A stretch of DNA of 5,752 nucleotides, taken from contig JBGOTT010000268.1 of NCBI GenBank assembly GCA_041476585.1, forward strand, positions 1 through 5,752. The letters are read 5' to 3'. A program made the position numbers and the translations under genes. This document shows positions 1 through 5,438 of the stretch, in pieces. The notes beneath the pieces are model-generated. The model saw only the letters and a list, made by a program, of their open reading frames with translations. It was not told the DNA's origin and did no database searches. How positions within the stretch are numbered: the stretch's first letter is position 1; the number at the start of each line of letters is the position of its first letter. This DNA is from JADGRQ01 sp041476585. Its GTDB lineage: Bacteria > Pseudomonadota > Gammaproteobacteria > Burkholderiales > SG8-39.

Positions 1-43
1 CGCTCCCCCCCCCCGGCCGCCCGGCGGCCCCCCCCCCCCGCGC
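1..43. other. C/G-only low-complexity contig end, probable artefact
   Basis: This stretch has one T and no A on the plus strand. It holds a run of 10 C (5-14) and a run of 12 C (28-39), separated by a near-perfect 7-nt inverted repeat, GGCCGCC / GGCGGCC (15-21 and 23-29). Read on the minus strand it is poly-G. It falls inside the rlmI-like reading frame just after a good PUA-domain match, and there it encodes mainly Gly, Ala, Arg and Pro instead of the expected conserved residues. Poly-G at the edge of an otherwise ordinary coding sequence is typical of no-signal base calls or a poor contig end. A real GC-rich sequence cannot be excluded from the window alone. Confidence 0.6.
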
Positions 44-196
44 CCCGTCGGCCGAGCGGAGCTCAACGGTGGCGCCCGAATCCGGCGCCTGGCTGACTGC
101 CCCGATCGCGCCCGAAAACACCCACGGGTGGCGCCGCTTGATCGATTTCTCGCGCCCTGCCTTGAGCGTGACCGTCGGGATCGCGACGGTGCTCAC
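1..196 (-). CDS. rlmI: RlmI-like 23S rRNA (cytosine-C5) methyltransferase, N-terminal fragment
   Basis: Only the first 65 codons are present; the gene runs off the left edge. The start is GTG at 194-196, overlapping the xerC TGA stop in a 4-nt GTGA, so translation is probably coupled to xerC. Residues 9-31 (VTLKAGREKS, then IKRRHPWVFSGAI) match the N-terminal PUA domain of the RlmI/YccW family, where LKxGREKSLxxRHPWVFSGA is characteristic. Residues 43-51 (TVELRSADG) fit the next strand and turn of that domain. Known members use S-adenosylmethionine to methylate C1962 of 23S rRNA (E. coli numbering); the catalytic Rossmann domain lies outside the window. From residue 52 the frame enters the C/G-only stretch and loses resemblance to the family, although it stays open. 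Because only the PUA part is visible, a related class I SAM-dependent rRNA methyltransferase with the same N-terminus is the main alternative. Confidence 0.75.
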   Translation of the reverse strand, partial: MSTVAIPTVTLKAGREKSIKRRHPWVFSGAIGAVSQAPDSGATVELRSADGARGGGAAGRPGGGS

Positions 197-1137
197 TTCT
201 TCTTCGCCCGCGGATGGGCGGCGTCGTACACCTTCGCCAATGCCTGAAAGTCGAGGTGCGTATACACCTGCGTGGTCGAAATGCTGGCGTGGCCCAGCAT
301 CTCCTGCACCGCGCGCAGGTCCTGCGAGGACTGCAGCACGTGGCTGGCAAACGAATGGCGCAGCACGTGCGGATGGACCGTCGTACTCACGCCCCGCCGC
401 TGGCCGCGGCGCCTGAGGCGCACCTGGACCACGCCGGGGGCGATGCGCCTGCCACGCGCGCCGACGAACAGCGCGCGTTCATCGGCGCGCGCGAGACAAG
501 CGCGTGCCGCCAGCCAGCGCTCGAGGGCCCCGCGCGCCTGGCTGCCGACCGGAACGGTGCGCGTCTTGCGCCCCTTCCCGGTCACCGTAATTTCGCCTGC
601 GCGCAGGTCGAGCGTAGCGTCGCCGACGTTCAGCGAGACCAGTTCGGCCAGGCGCAGGCCCGATGAATAGAGCAGCTCGAACATCGCCTGGTCGCGCAAC
701 TCGTCGGGCGGGGCGCCGCGCTGCGTTTCGTCGGCTGTAACTTCCAGCAAGCGCGCCGCCGCCTCGGGCGAGAGCGCCTTGGGCAGGGACTTCGGCGCCT
801 TGGGCGCGCGCAGGCCGACCATCGGGTTGCGCGCGAGCCCGCGATGGCGCACGAGCCAGCGGTACAGCCCGCGCCAGGCGGAGAGTGTGAGCGCGATGGT
901 GCGTGGCGAAAGGCCTTGCGCGCGCAGTTGCGCTGCATGGCGCCGCAACTGGTGGGTGTCCAACTGGTCGAGCCGCCGGGCGCCCGAGAGCCGGCGCAGC
1001 TGCTCGAGCGCGTGCCGGTAGTTGGCCAGCGTCGCGCCCGACAGCCGGCGCTGGTGCGCGAGCGCATCGAGCCAGGCGGCGACCAGCGGATCGTCCGAAG
1101 GTCGAGCGGCTTCGCCGGAAGCCATGCGGGTGGCCAT
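193..1137 (-). CDS. xerC: Tyrosine recombinase XerC
   Basis: This 314-residue site-specific recombinase works with XerD at the chromosomal dif site to resolve chromosome dimers at the division septum. Residues about 15-105 form the N-terminal SAM-like DNA-binding domain (DPLVAAWLDAL..., ...ATLANYRHALEQL). Residues about 120-310 form the catalytic domain. The complete active set is visible: Arg162 in SSGLRLAEL, Lys188 in GKGRKTR, His257 and Arg260 in HVLRHSFASH, His283 in LGHASISTTQ, and the nucleophile Tyr292 in VYTHLDF. The spacing matches E. coli XerD, and the length is close to the ~300 usual for the family. XerC rather than XerD is inferred from position after dapF and DUF484, as in E. 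coli dapF-yigA-xerC. The ATG at 1135-1137 lies 11 nt after the DUF484 stop with a weak GGGA upstream. A second in-frame ATG at 1123-1125 would remove four residues and has no better ribosome site. No mobile-element context suggests a phage integrase. Confidence 0.93.
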   Translation of the reverse strand: MATRMASGEAARPSDDPLVAAWLDALAHQRRLSGATLANYRHALEQLRRLSGARRLDQLDTHQLRRHAAQLRAQGLSPRTIALTLSAWRGLYRWLVRHRGLARNPMVGLRAPKAPKSLPKALSPEAAARLLEVTADETQRGAPPDELRDQAMFELLYSSGLRLAELVSLNVGDATLDLRAGEITVTGKGRKTRTVPVGSQARGALERWLAARACLARADERALFVGARGRRIAPGVVQVRLRRRGQRRGVSTTVHPHVLRHSFASHVLQSSQDLRAVQEMLGHASISTTQVYTHLDFQALAKVYDAAHPRAKKK

Positions 1138-1148
1138 AGGTCCCGCGG

Positions 1149-1793
1149 CTACAACCGCGCGGCGAGCGCAGCGGTCACGGATTCACCGATGCGCCGCAGG
1201 TACAAGGTGCCCATCTCCGGATAGAAGCGCTTCGCGTCCTCGCTGCCGAGCGCGAGCAGCCCGAACCTCGCGGTGGCGCCGAGCGGAACCAGTGCAAAGG
1301 AACGCACGTGCTCGCGCGCGTCGCCGAACCAGTCGCCGAAGGCATCGCTCGCGACCGGGCCGCACTGCGGCGCGCCCATCGACTCGACACGGGCGCGCTG
1401 TGCGTCCGATACCGGCGCGCCCTCGGGCGCTGCGTCGGGCGGCGACCTTCCCCAGACGCGCAATGCCACGTGCGGAACCGAGAAATCCTCGCGCAGATGA
1501 AAATACAGAGCTCGCGCCGCACCCGCGAAATCGCGCGCGCCGAGCAGCGCCACCGAGAGGCGATGGACCTTCTCGCTGATAGCGTCGTTGTCCTCGCCGT
1601 AACGGATCAGCTCGAACAGCTTGGACTCGAGCAGCTTGCATTTTTCGCGTAGCGTTACCAGCTGGCGCTCCGACAACGGGATCGCGCGGCCGCCATGCGG
1701 GTGGGGAACATAGATCGCCTCGAGCAGGCCCGGGTGCTGGTCGAAAAACCCCGGATTGGCCTTGAGGAAGTGAGCGACGTCGTCGGCGTTCAT
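1149..1793 (-). CDS. DUF484 family protein (YigA-like)
   Basis: This 214-residue protein belongs to the DUF484 family, whose E. coli member YigA also sits between dapF and xerC. Family marks are clear. The N-terminus has VAHFLKANPGFFDQHPGLL (about 6-24), then PHPHGGRAIPLSERQ (30-44), followed by a charged helix likely to form a short coiled coil (45-80). The C-terminus has FALVPLGATARFGLLALGSED (166-186, split here from a longer match) and RFYPEMGTLYLRRIGE (189-204). The C-terminal half is generally regarded as GAF-like; no ligand or reaction is established, and no catalytic residues are evident. There is no signal peptide or membrane segment, so it is probably cytoplasmic. The ATG at 1791-1793 was chosen because MNADDVAHFL is the usual family N-terminus; the frame stays open upstream but overlaps dapF. 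It begins 8 nt after the dapF stop, and the GGAG in the last dapF codons is about 14 nt away, rather far for a ribosome site. Confidence 0.88.
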   Translation of the reverse strand: MNADDVAHFLKANPGFFDQHPGLLEAIYVPHPHGGRAIPLSERQLVTLREKCKLLESKLFELIRYGEDNDAISEKVHRLSVALLGARDFAGAARALYFHLREDFSVPHVALRVWGRSPPDAAPEGAPVSDAQRARVESMGAPQCGPVASDAFGDWFGDAREHVRSFALVPLGATARFGLLALGSEDAKRFYPEMGTLYLRRIGESVTAALAARL

Positions 1794-1801
1794 GTCGGTC
1801 T

Positions 1802-2614
1802 TCAGATCTCCACCACGCCCTCGTACACCGTCTGCGCAGGGCCCTTCATCCATACGGCATTGTCGCCGCCCTGCCAAGCGATGGTCAATCTGCCGCCCCG
1901 CATTTCGACCGCTACGGGAGAAACCAGCAGCCCGCGCAGGATGCCCGACACCACCGCCGCGCAAGCGCCGGTGCCGCAGGCGAGCGTCTCGCCCGCGCCA
2001 CGCTCGTAGACGCGCAGCGCGATGCGCTGAGAATCGAGCACCTGCATGAAGCCCGCGTTCACGCGCTTTGGGAATCGCGGATGGCGCTCGATCGCCGCGC
2101 CCTGCACGCCGACCGGCGCGGCGTTCACGTCCGCAACGCGCTGCACCGCATGCGGGTTGCCGATCGACAGAATCGCCAGTTCGACCGGCGCGTCATCGAC
2201 CACGATGGTCTGCAGCAGTGGCTGCTGCGGGACCGGCGCGCCCATGTCCACCGACACTTCGCCGTCCTGCTCCAGCCTGGGACGGATCATTCCGCCCAGC
2301 GTCTCGACGGTGATCTCGCGCTTTGTCGTCAGGCCTTTTGCGTGCACGAACTTCACAAAGCAGCGCGCGCCGTTGCCGCACTGCTCGACCTCGCCGCCGT
2401 CGGCGTTGAAGATGCGATAGTGGAAATCCGCCCCGGCGGCGCTTGCCTCCCGCGTCGGCGGTTCGACGACCAACAGCTGGTCGCAGCCGACCCCGAAATG
2501 CCGGTCGGCGAGCCGCCGGATCTGCCCGGCGTCGAGCGCGAAGGGCGCGTGGCAGGCATCGAGCACGATGAAGTCGTTGCCCGCGCCCTGCATTTTCGTG
2601 AAAGCGAGCTTCAC
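1802..2614 (-). CDS. dapF: Diaminopimelate epimerase DapF
   Basis: DapF converts LL-diaminopimelate to meso-diaminopimelate, the peptidoglycan cross-linking residue and lysine precursor, in the cytoplasm without cofactor. The 270-residue product is full length for the family (E. coli about 274). Visible motifs are FTKMQGAGNDFIVLD (5-19), NADGGEVEQCGNGARC (70-85) with the first catalytic Cys79, GNPHAV (152-157), FPKRVNAGFMQV (181-192) and ERGAGETLACGTGACA (204-219) with the second catalytic Cys213. The two-cysteine racemase arrangement is intact, so it should be active. The start is GTG at 2612-2614, inside a 4-nt GTGA overlap with the upstream oxidoreductase stop. It is supported because the encoded MKLAFTKMQGAGNDF is the standard DapF N-terminus, while the next ATG (codon 8) would truncate the first strand. 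No strong Shine-Dalgarno sequence is visible, consistent with coupled translation. The gene downstream is DUF484, 8 nt away. Confidence 0.96.
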   Translation of the reverse strand: MKLAFTKMQGAGNDFIVLDACHAPFALDAGQIRRLADRHFGVGCDQLLVVEPPTREASAAGADFHYRIFNADGGEVEQCGNGARCFVKFVHAKGLTTKREITVETLGGMIRPRLEQDGEVSVDMGAPVPQQPLLQTIVVDDAPVELAILSIGNPHAVQRVADVNAAPVGVQGAAIERHPRFPKRVNAGFMQVLDSQRIALRVYERGAGETLACGTGACAAVVSGILRGLLVSPVAVEMRGGRLTIAWQGGDNAVWMKGPAQTVYEGVVEI

Positions 2615-3582
2615 GGCGCCTGCAACCGCACGGGCGCGCGGGCCGCGGAAAACCGCGTCAGCCGCTCGCGCACCAACCGGCCGACTTCGAGCGCGAGGGC
2701 AAGCGCGCGCCGGCCGTCCTCGCCGGTCACCGGCGGATCGCGCTCGTCGCGCACCGCGCCGACGAACGCCTCGATTTCGGCGCGCAGCGCGTCGGCCCCG
2801 TCAAATATGGATTCGTTCTCGACGGTGCGCGCGCCGTCGGGCGCCTTGCGCACCGCGCGCAGCTTCGCCGCCTGTAGGTCGGCAGAGATGTACAGGTCGG
2901 TCTGGAACACGCGCAGCTTGCGCACCGGTGATTGCGACACCCGGCTGGCGGACAGGTTGGCGACGCATCCGTCGGCGAACTCGAGGCGCGCGTTGGCAAT
3001 ATCGATCGAATCGGTGAGCACCGAAAACCCGCAGGCCGAGACCGATACCGGTTCGCTGCGCACCATCGCGAGCACCAGGTCGAGGTCATGGATCATCAGG
3101 TCGAGCACCACGTCCACATCGGTGCCGCGCTGCTTGAAGCCCGACAGCCGCTCGCAGTCGATGAACAGCGGCCGGTCGAGCTGCTTGGCGAGCGCGCGGA
3201 AGGCCGGGTTGAAGCGCTCGAGATGCCCGGCGCCGAAACGCACGGCGCGCTCGCGCGCGAGCGCGATCAGCGCGTCGGCCTCCTCCAGCGTGCGCGTGAC
3301 CGGCTTCTCCAGCAGCACGTGCACGCCGGCTTCGATCGCGGCGAGCGCCACGGCATGGTGCGACTCGGTGGGCACGGCGATCGAGACCAGATCGACGCGC
3401 CGCAGCAGCTCGCGGTAATCGAGCAATGCCGCGCAGTGCAGTTCCGCGCCGACCTCCCCGGCGCGCACCGCATCGGAGTCGGCCACGCCGACGAGTTTCA
3501 CGCCTTTGCATCCGGCATACTTCTCGGCATGGTAGCGGCCAAGGTAGCCGACCCCGATCACTCCGGCGCGCAAGTCTCTCAT
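2611..3582 (-). CDS. Gfo/Idh/MocA-family NAD(P)-dependent oxidoreductase, substrate unknown
   Basis: This 323-residue protein has an N-terminal Rossmann domain: AGVIGVGYLGRYHAEKY (6-22) holds the GxGxxG dinucleotide loop, and VGVADSD (31-37) ends strand 2 with acidic residues that would favour NAD(H). The family signature EKP lies at 92-94 (HVLLEKPVTRT), with Lys93 the expected catalytic lysine. The C-terminal substrate domain contains DLMIHDLDL (161-169), with His165 in the usual catalytic position. No transmembrane segment or signal peptide is seen. Members oxidise or reduce sugars, sugar nucleotides, inositols or biliverdin, so the family alone does not give the substrate. Its place after two lipid A acyltransferase genes recalls GnnA, the Gfo/Idh-type UDP-GlcNAc 3-dehydrogenase of lipid A synthesis in Acidithiobacillus and Leptospira, but no GnnB-type aminotransferase is in the window. 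The ATG at 3580-3582 follows the acyltransferase stop by 13 nt with no clear ribosome site. The stop overlaps the dapF GTG start. Confidence 0.88.
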   Translation of the reverse strand: MRDLRAGVIGVGYLGRYHAEKYAGCKGVKLVGVADSDAVRAGEVGAELHCAALLDYRELLRRVDLVSIAVPTESHHAVALAAIEAGVHVLLEKPVTRTLEEADALIALARERAVRFGAGHLERFNPAFRALAKQLDRPLFIDCERLSGFKQRGTDVDVVLDLMIHDLDLVLAMVRSEPVSVSACGFSVLTDSIDIANARLEFADGCVANLSASRVSQSPVRKLRVFQTDLYISADLQAAKLRAVRKAPDGARTVENESIFDGADALRAEIEAFVGAVRDERDPPVTGEDGRRALALALEVGRLVRERLTRFSAARAPVRLQAP

Positions 3583-3595
3583 CGGGAAATCATAC

Positions 3596-4462
3596 TCAGT
3601 AAAACTGCGCCTCGCCCGAAGGGCGCGTCTTGAAGCGCTTGTGCATCCAGAGATACTGCTCGGGCATCTCCAGCACGCGCGATTCGATGTATGCATTCAT
3701 GCGCCGCGTGTCGGCCTCGAGATCGCCGCTGGGGAAATGGGCCCATGGCGGCTCGATGGTCAGGACGTATCCGCGGCCGCCGGGCAGGATGCGGGTCACC
3801 GCCGGCAGCACCTTTGCCCCGGTGATGCGCGCCAGCCGCGGCAACGCAGTGATGGTCGCCGCCGGCACGCCGAAGAACGGCACGAACAGCGCGTCGCGGG
3901 CGCCATAGTCCTGGTCCGGAAGGTAGAAGAACGGGCGCCCTTTGCGTATGTCGGCGATCGCGGCACGCAACCCGTCCTGGCGCGACAGGAGCCGCTGATC
4001 GCCGAAACGGGTTCGCCCGCGGCGCAACAGCGCGCTGAAATATCTGTCCTTCTGATTGGCAAATATCGCGACCGCGTCGATCTCGCAGGCCAGGCGCGTC
4101 GCCCCGGTATCCAATGCGACGAAGTGGGGCACCAGAAGAATCACCGGCCGGCCGTGCAGCGCGCGCAAGTGCTCGAGCCCGTCGATGCGCACCAGACGCT
4201 CGATGCGGCTGCGCGGCGCCCACCACAGCAGGCCACGCTCGACGAAGCTGCGGCCAAACGCGCGGAAATGCGCGCGCGCCAGCCGCTCGCGATCGGGCTC
4301 CGGCATCAGCGGAAAGCAGCGGGCCAGATTCACGCGCGTAACGTGCCGACGCTCGGGAATCAACCAGAACAGGGAAGTGCCCACGGCGCCGCCCAGTCGG
4401 GCGAGCACTCCGAGCGGCAGGAAATGCGCCAGCCACATCAACGCGACGATGACCCGGCTCAT
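3596..4462 (-). CDS. Lipid A biosynthesis acyltransferase (LpxL/LpxM family), HX4D type
   Basis: This 288-residue protein belongs to the LpxL/HtrB-LpxM family of inner-membrane enzymes that move an acyl chain from acyl-ACP onto lipid A precursors. The first ~35 residues form a hydrophobic N-terminal segment (VIVALMWLAHFLPLGVL...) likely to anchor it in the inner membrane. The catalytic motif HX4D is His113 to Asp118 in PHFVALDTG. Other marks are FFYLPDQDYG (178-187), ALFVPFFGVPAATIT (191-205) and the C-terminal EQYLWMHKRFKTRP (268-281), all typical of the family. Its ATG overlaps the stop of the upstream acyltransferase in an ATGA, so the two are probably translated together. Which position or chain length it acts on cannot be read from sequence. 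It differs from its neighbour in the acid of the HX4(D/E) motif and in the PDQD element (PDQV in the neighbour), consistent with distinct specificities. The start was chosen for the overlap and the usual N-terminus. Confidence 0.92.
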   Translation of the reverse strand: MSRVIVALMWLAHFLPLGVLARLGGAVGTSLFWLIPERRHVTRVNLARCFPLMPEPDRERLARAHFRAFGRSFVERGLLWWAPRSRIERLVRIDGLEHLRALHGRPVILLVPHFVALDTGATRLACEIDAVAIFANQKDRYFSALLRRGRTRFGDQRLLSRQDGLRAAIADIRKGRPFFYLPDQDYGARDALFVPFFGVPAATITALPRLARITGAKVLPAVTRILPGGRGYVLTIEPPWAHFPSGDLEADTRRMNAYIESRVLEMPEQYLWMHKRFKTRPSGEAQFY

Positions 4463-5331
4463 CGCGCGCCGCGATCCGGCGACGCTTGCGCCGCGCGTGC
4501 CGGCGTCTTGTACCGGTTGTAGCCCCAGAGATACTGCTGCGGCCGCTCGCGGATCAACGCTTCGATCGCGCGGTTGAGCGTTCGCGTTTCGCTCTCACCG
4601 GGCAGCGGCGCGGGAAACGGCCGGAACGAAAGCGCATAGCCGGCGCCGGCGGGCAGTCGCTCGGCGAATGCGATCAGGCAAACCGCGCCATCGCGCGCGG
4701 CGAGTTTGTTCGCGAGCGACATGGTATAGGCAGGCCGGCCGAAGAACTCGGCCCACTCCCCTTCGCCCTCGCCCGGCACCTGGTCGGGCAGGATCCCGAT
4801 GGTCTCGCGGCGCTTGAGCGCGTCGAGCAGTCTGCGCAGGCCCCTCAGGTCCGGCGTGGCGAGCTTGACGTTCGGCCGTTCACGCCCCGCGCGCATGAAT
4901 GGCTCGATCCAGGCGATCTTGGGCGGGCGGTAGAGGATCGTCATCGGGATCTGCACGGTCGTGTACAGCGCGCTGATTTCGAACGAGCCCAGATGCGGAG
5001 TCAGAAACACGATGCCGCGCCCCGCCGCGCGTGCCGCCTCGACCAGTTCCCAGCCCCGCACTTCGCGCACCAGCGCGGCGACCTCGGCGTGCGGCAGCAG
5101 CCATAACGCGGGCAGTTCGGTGATCATCTTGCCCGCTTCAGCGATCGCGGCGCGGCGCGTCGCCGCGTCGCGATAGCCGGCGGTGTCGAGGTTCTCGCGC
5201 AGATGCTTTCGGTAGCGCGGCGAGAGCGCGTATATCGCCCAGCCGAGTGCCGTACCGGACGCATGCAGGACGGCGAGCGGCAGACGCGCCGCCAGCTGCA
5301 TCAGCGCGCGCGCGATGACATTTGTTGACAC
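4459..5331 (-). CDS. lpxL: Lipid A biosynthesis lauroyl/myristoyl-type acyltransferase (LpxL/HtrB family), HX4E type
   Basis: This is the first gene of the leftward cluster, encoding 290 residues from a GTG at 5329-5331. It belongs to the LpxL/HtrB family of acyl-ACP-dependent lipid A acyltransferases. Residues about 5-35 form the N-terminal hydrophobic anchor (ALMQLAARLPLAVLHASG...). The catalytic pair is His113 and Glu118 in TPHLGSFEIS (HX4E). TIGILPDQVPGEGEGEW (177-193), AEFFGRPAYTMSLANKLA (194-211) and QYLWGYNRYKTP (266-277) are family marks. The start is uncertain. GTG at 5331 gives the usual ~10 residues before the hydrophobic segment. An ATG at 5299-5301 would give 280 residues. Neither has a clear Shine-Dalgarno sequence. 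The open frame continues to 5439, but that extension reads into the metK start and is unlikely to be coding. Two family members in tandem, divergent from metK, is a common betaproteobacterial arrangement. The acyl chain transferred is unknown. Confidence 0.9.
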   Translation of the reverse strand: MSTNVIARALMQLAARLPLAVLHASGTALGWAIYALSPRYRKHLRENLDTAGYRDAATRRAAIAEAGKMITELPALWLLPHAEVAALVREVRGWELVEAARAAGRGIVFLTPHLGSFEISALYTTVQIPMTILYRPPKIAWIEPFMRAGRERPNVKLATPDLRGLRRLLDALKRRETIGILPDQVPGEGEGEWAEFFGRPAYTMSLANKLAARDGAVCLIAFAERLPAGAGYALSFRPFPAPLPGESETRTLNRAIEALIRERPQQYLWGYNRYKTPARAAQASPDRGAR

Positions 5332-5352
5332 CCGCGGGGCCGGCGATACGCT
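5325..5352 (+). promoter_or_regulatory. Candidate sigma70-type promoter for metK
   Basis: A perfect -35 hexamer TTGACA (5325-5330) is followed 16 nt later by TACGCT (5347-5352), which keeps the three most conserved -10 bases (TA...T) but is otherwise weak. Transcription would start near 5359, giving a metK leader of about 80 nt. The -35 box overlaps the proposed GTG start codon of the divergent lpxL gene, so RNA polymerase bound here could interfere with lpxL expression. The assignment rests on motif and spacing only. No convincing minus-strand promoter for the lpxL cluster was found in 5332-5438. Confidence 0.4.
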
Positions 5353-5361
5353 ATGGGAGAC

Positions 5362-5394
5362 GGGCAAGCTCTGATATCCTTGCAACCCTTTTTT
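5362..5394 (+). terminator. Terminator-like hairpin and T-run in the metK leader
   Basis: GCAAG (5364-5368) can pair with CTTGC (5379-5383) around a 10-nt loop. The outer GG (5362-5363) can pair with CC (5386-5387) across a 2-nt AA bulge. A run of six T follows at 5389-5394. The shape is that of a weak intrinsic terminator or leader attenuator upstream of metK. The stem is short and would sit almost at the 5' end of a transcript from the candidate promoter, so it may equally be a 5' stabilising hairpin or chance. No recognisable SAM or SAH riboswitch consensus was seen. Confidence 0.25.
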
Positions 5395-5438
5395 CCACCC
5401 ATCCCAGCCACTACAACGCTTGCAGAGGCGGCCACGCA

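Noticed and set aside
15..29. Inverted repeat GGCCGCC / GGCGGCC as a possible hairpin or recombination site
   Set aside because: The spacer is one base and the flanks are homopolymer C in a suspected artefact region, so no biological role is supported.
1794..1964. Upstream extension of the DUF484 frame inside dapF
   Set aside because: It overlaps the conserved C-terminus of dapF in another frame. The family N-terminus begins at the ATG at 1793.
2081..3418. Plus-strand open frame of 445 codons, the longest in the window
   Set aside because: It lies antisense to dapF and the oxidoreductase, both strongly supported by motifs. Its product is rich in Arg, Ser and Ala with no recognisable domain, as expected for shadow frames in high-GC DNA.
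3579..4436. Minus-strand open frame of 285 codons in another frame of the acyltransferase
   Set aside because: It overlaps the real gene out of frame and shows no HX4D or other family motif; the frame at 3596-4462 carries all of them.
3641..4522. Plus-strand open frame of 293 codons
   Set aside because: It is antisense to the second acyltransferase, with biased Arg/Ala/Gln composition and no family motif.
5332..5438. SAM or SAH riboswitch upstream of metK
   Set aside because: The region was inspected because of the gene downstream, but no known conserved core was recognised and the gap is short; only a weak hairpin with a T-run is present.
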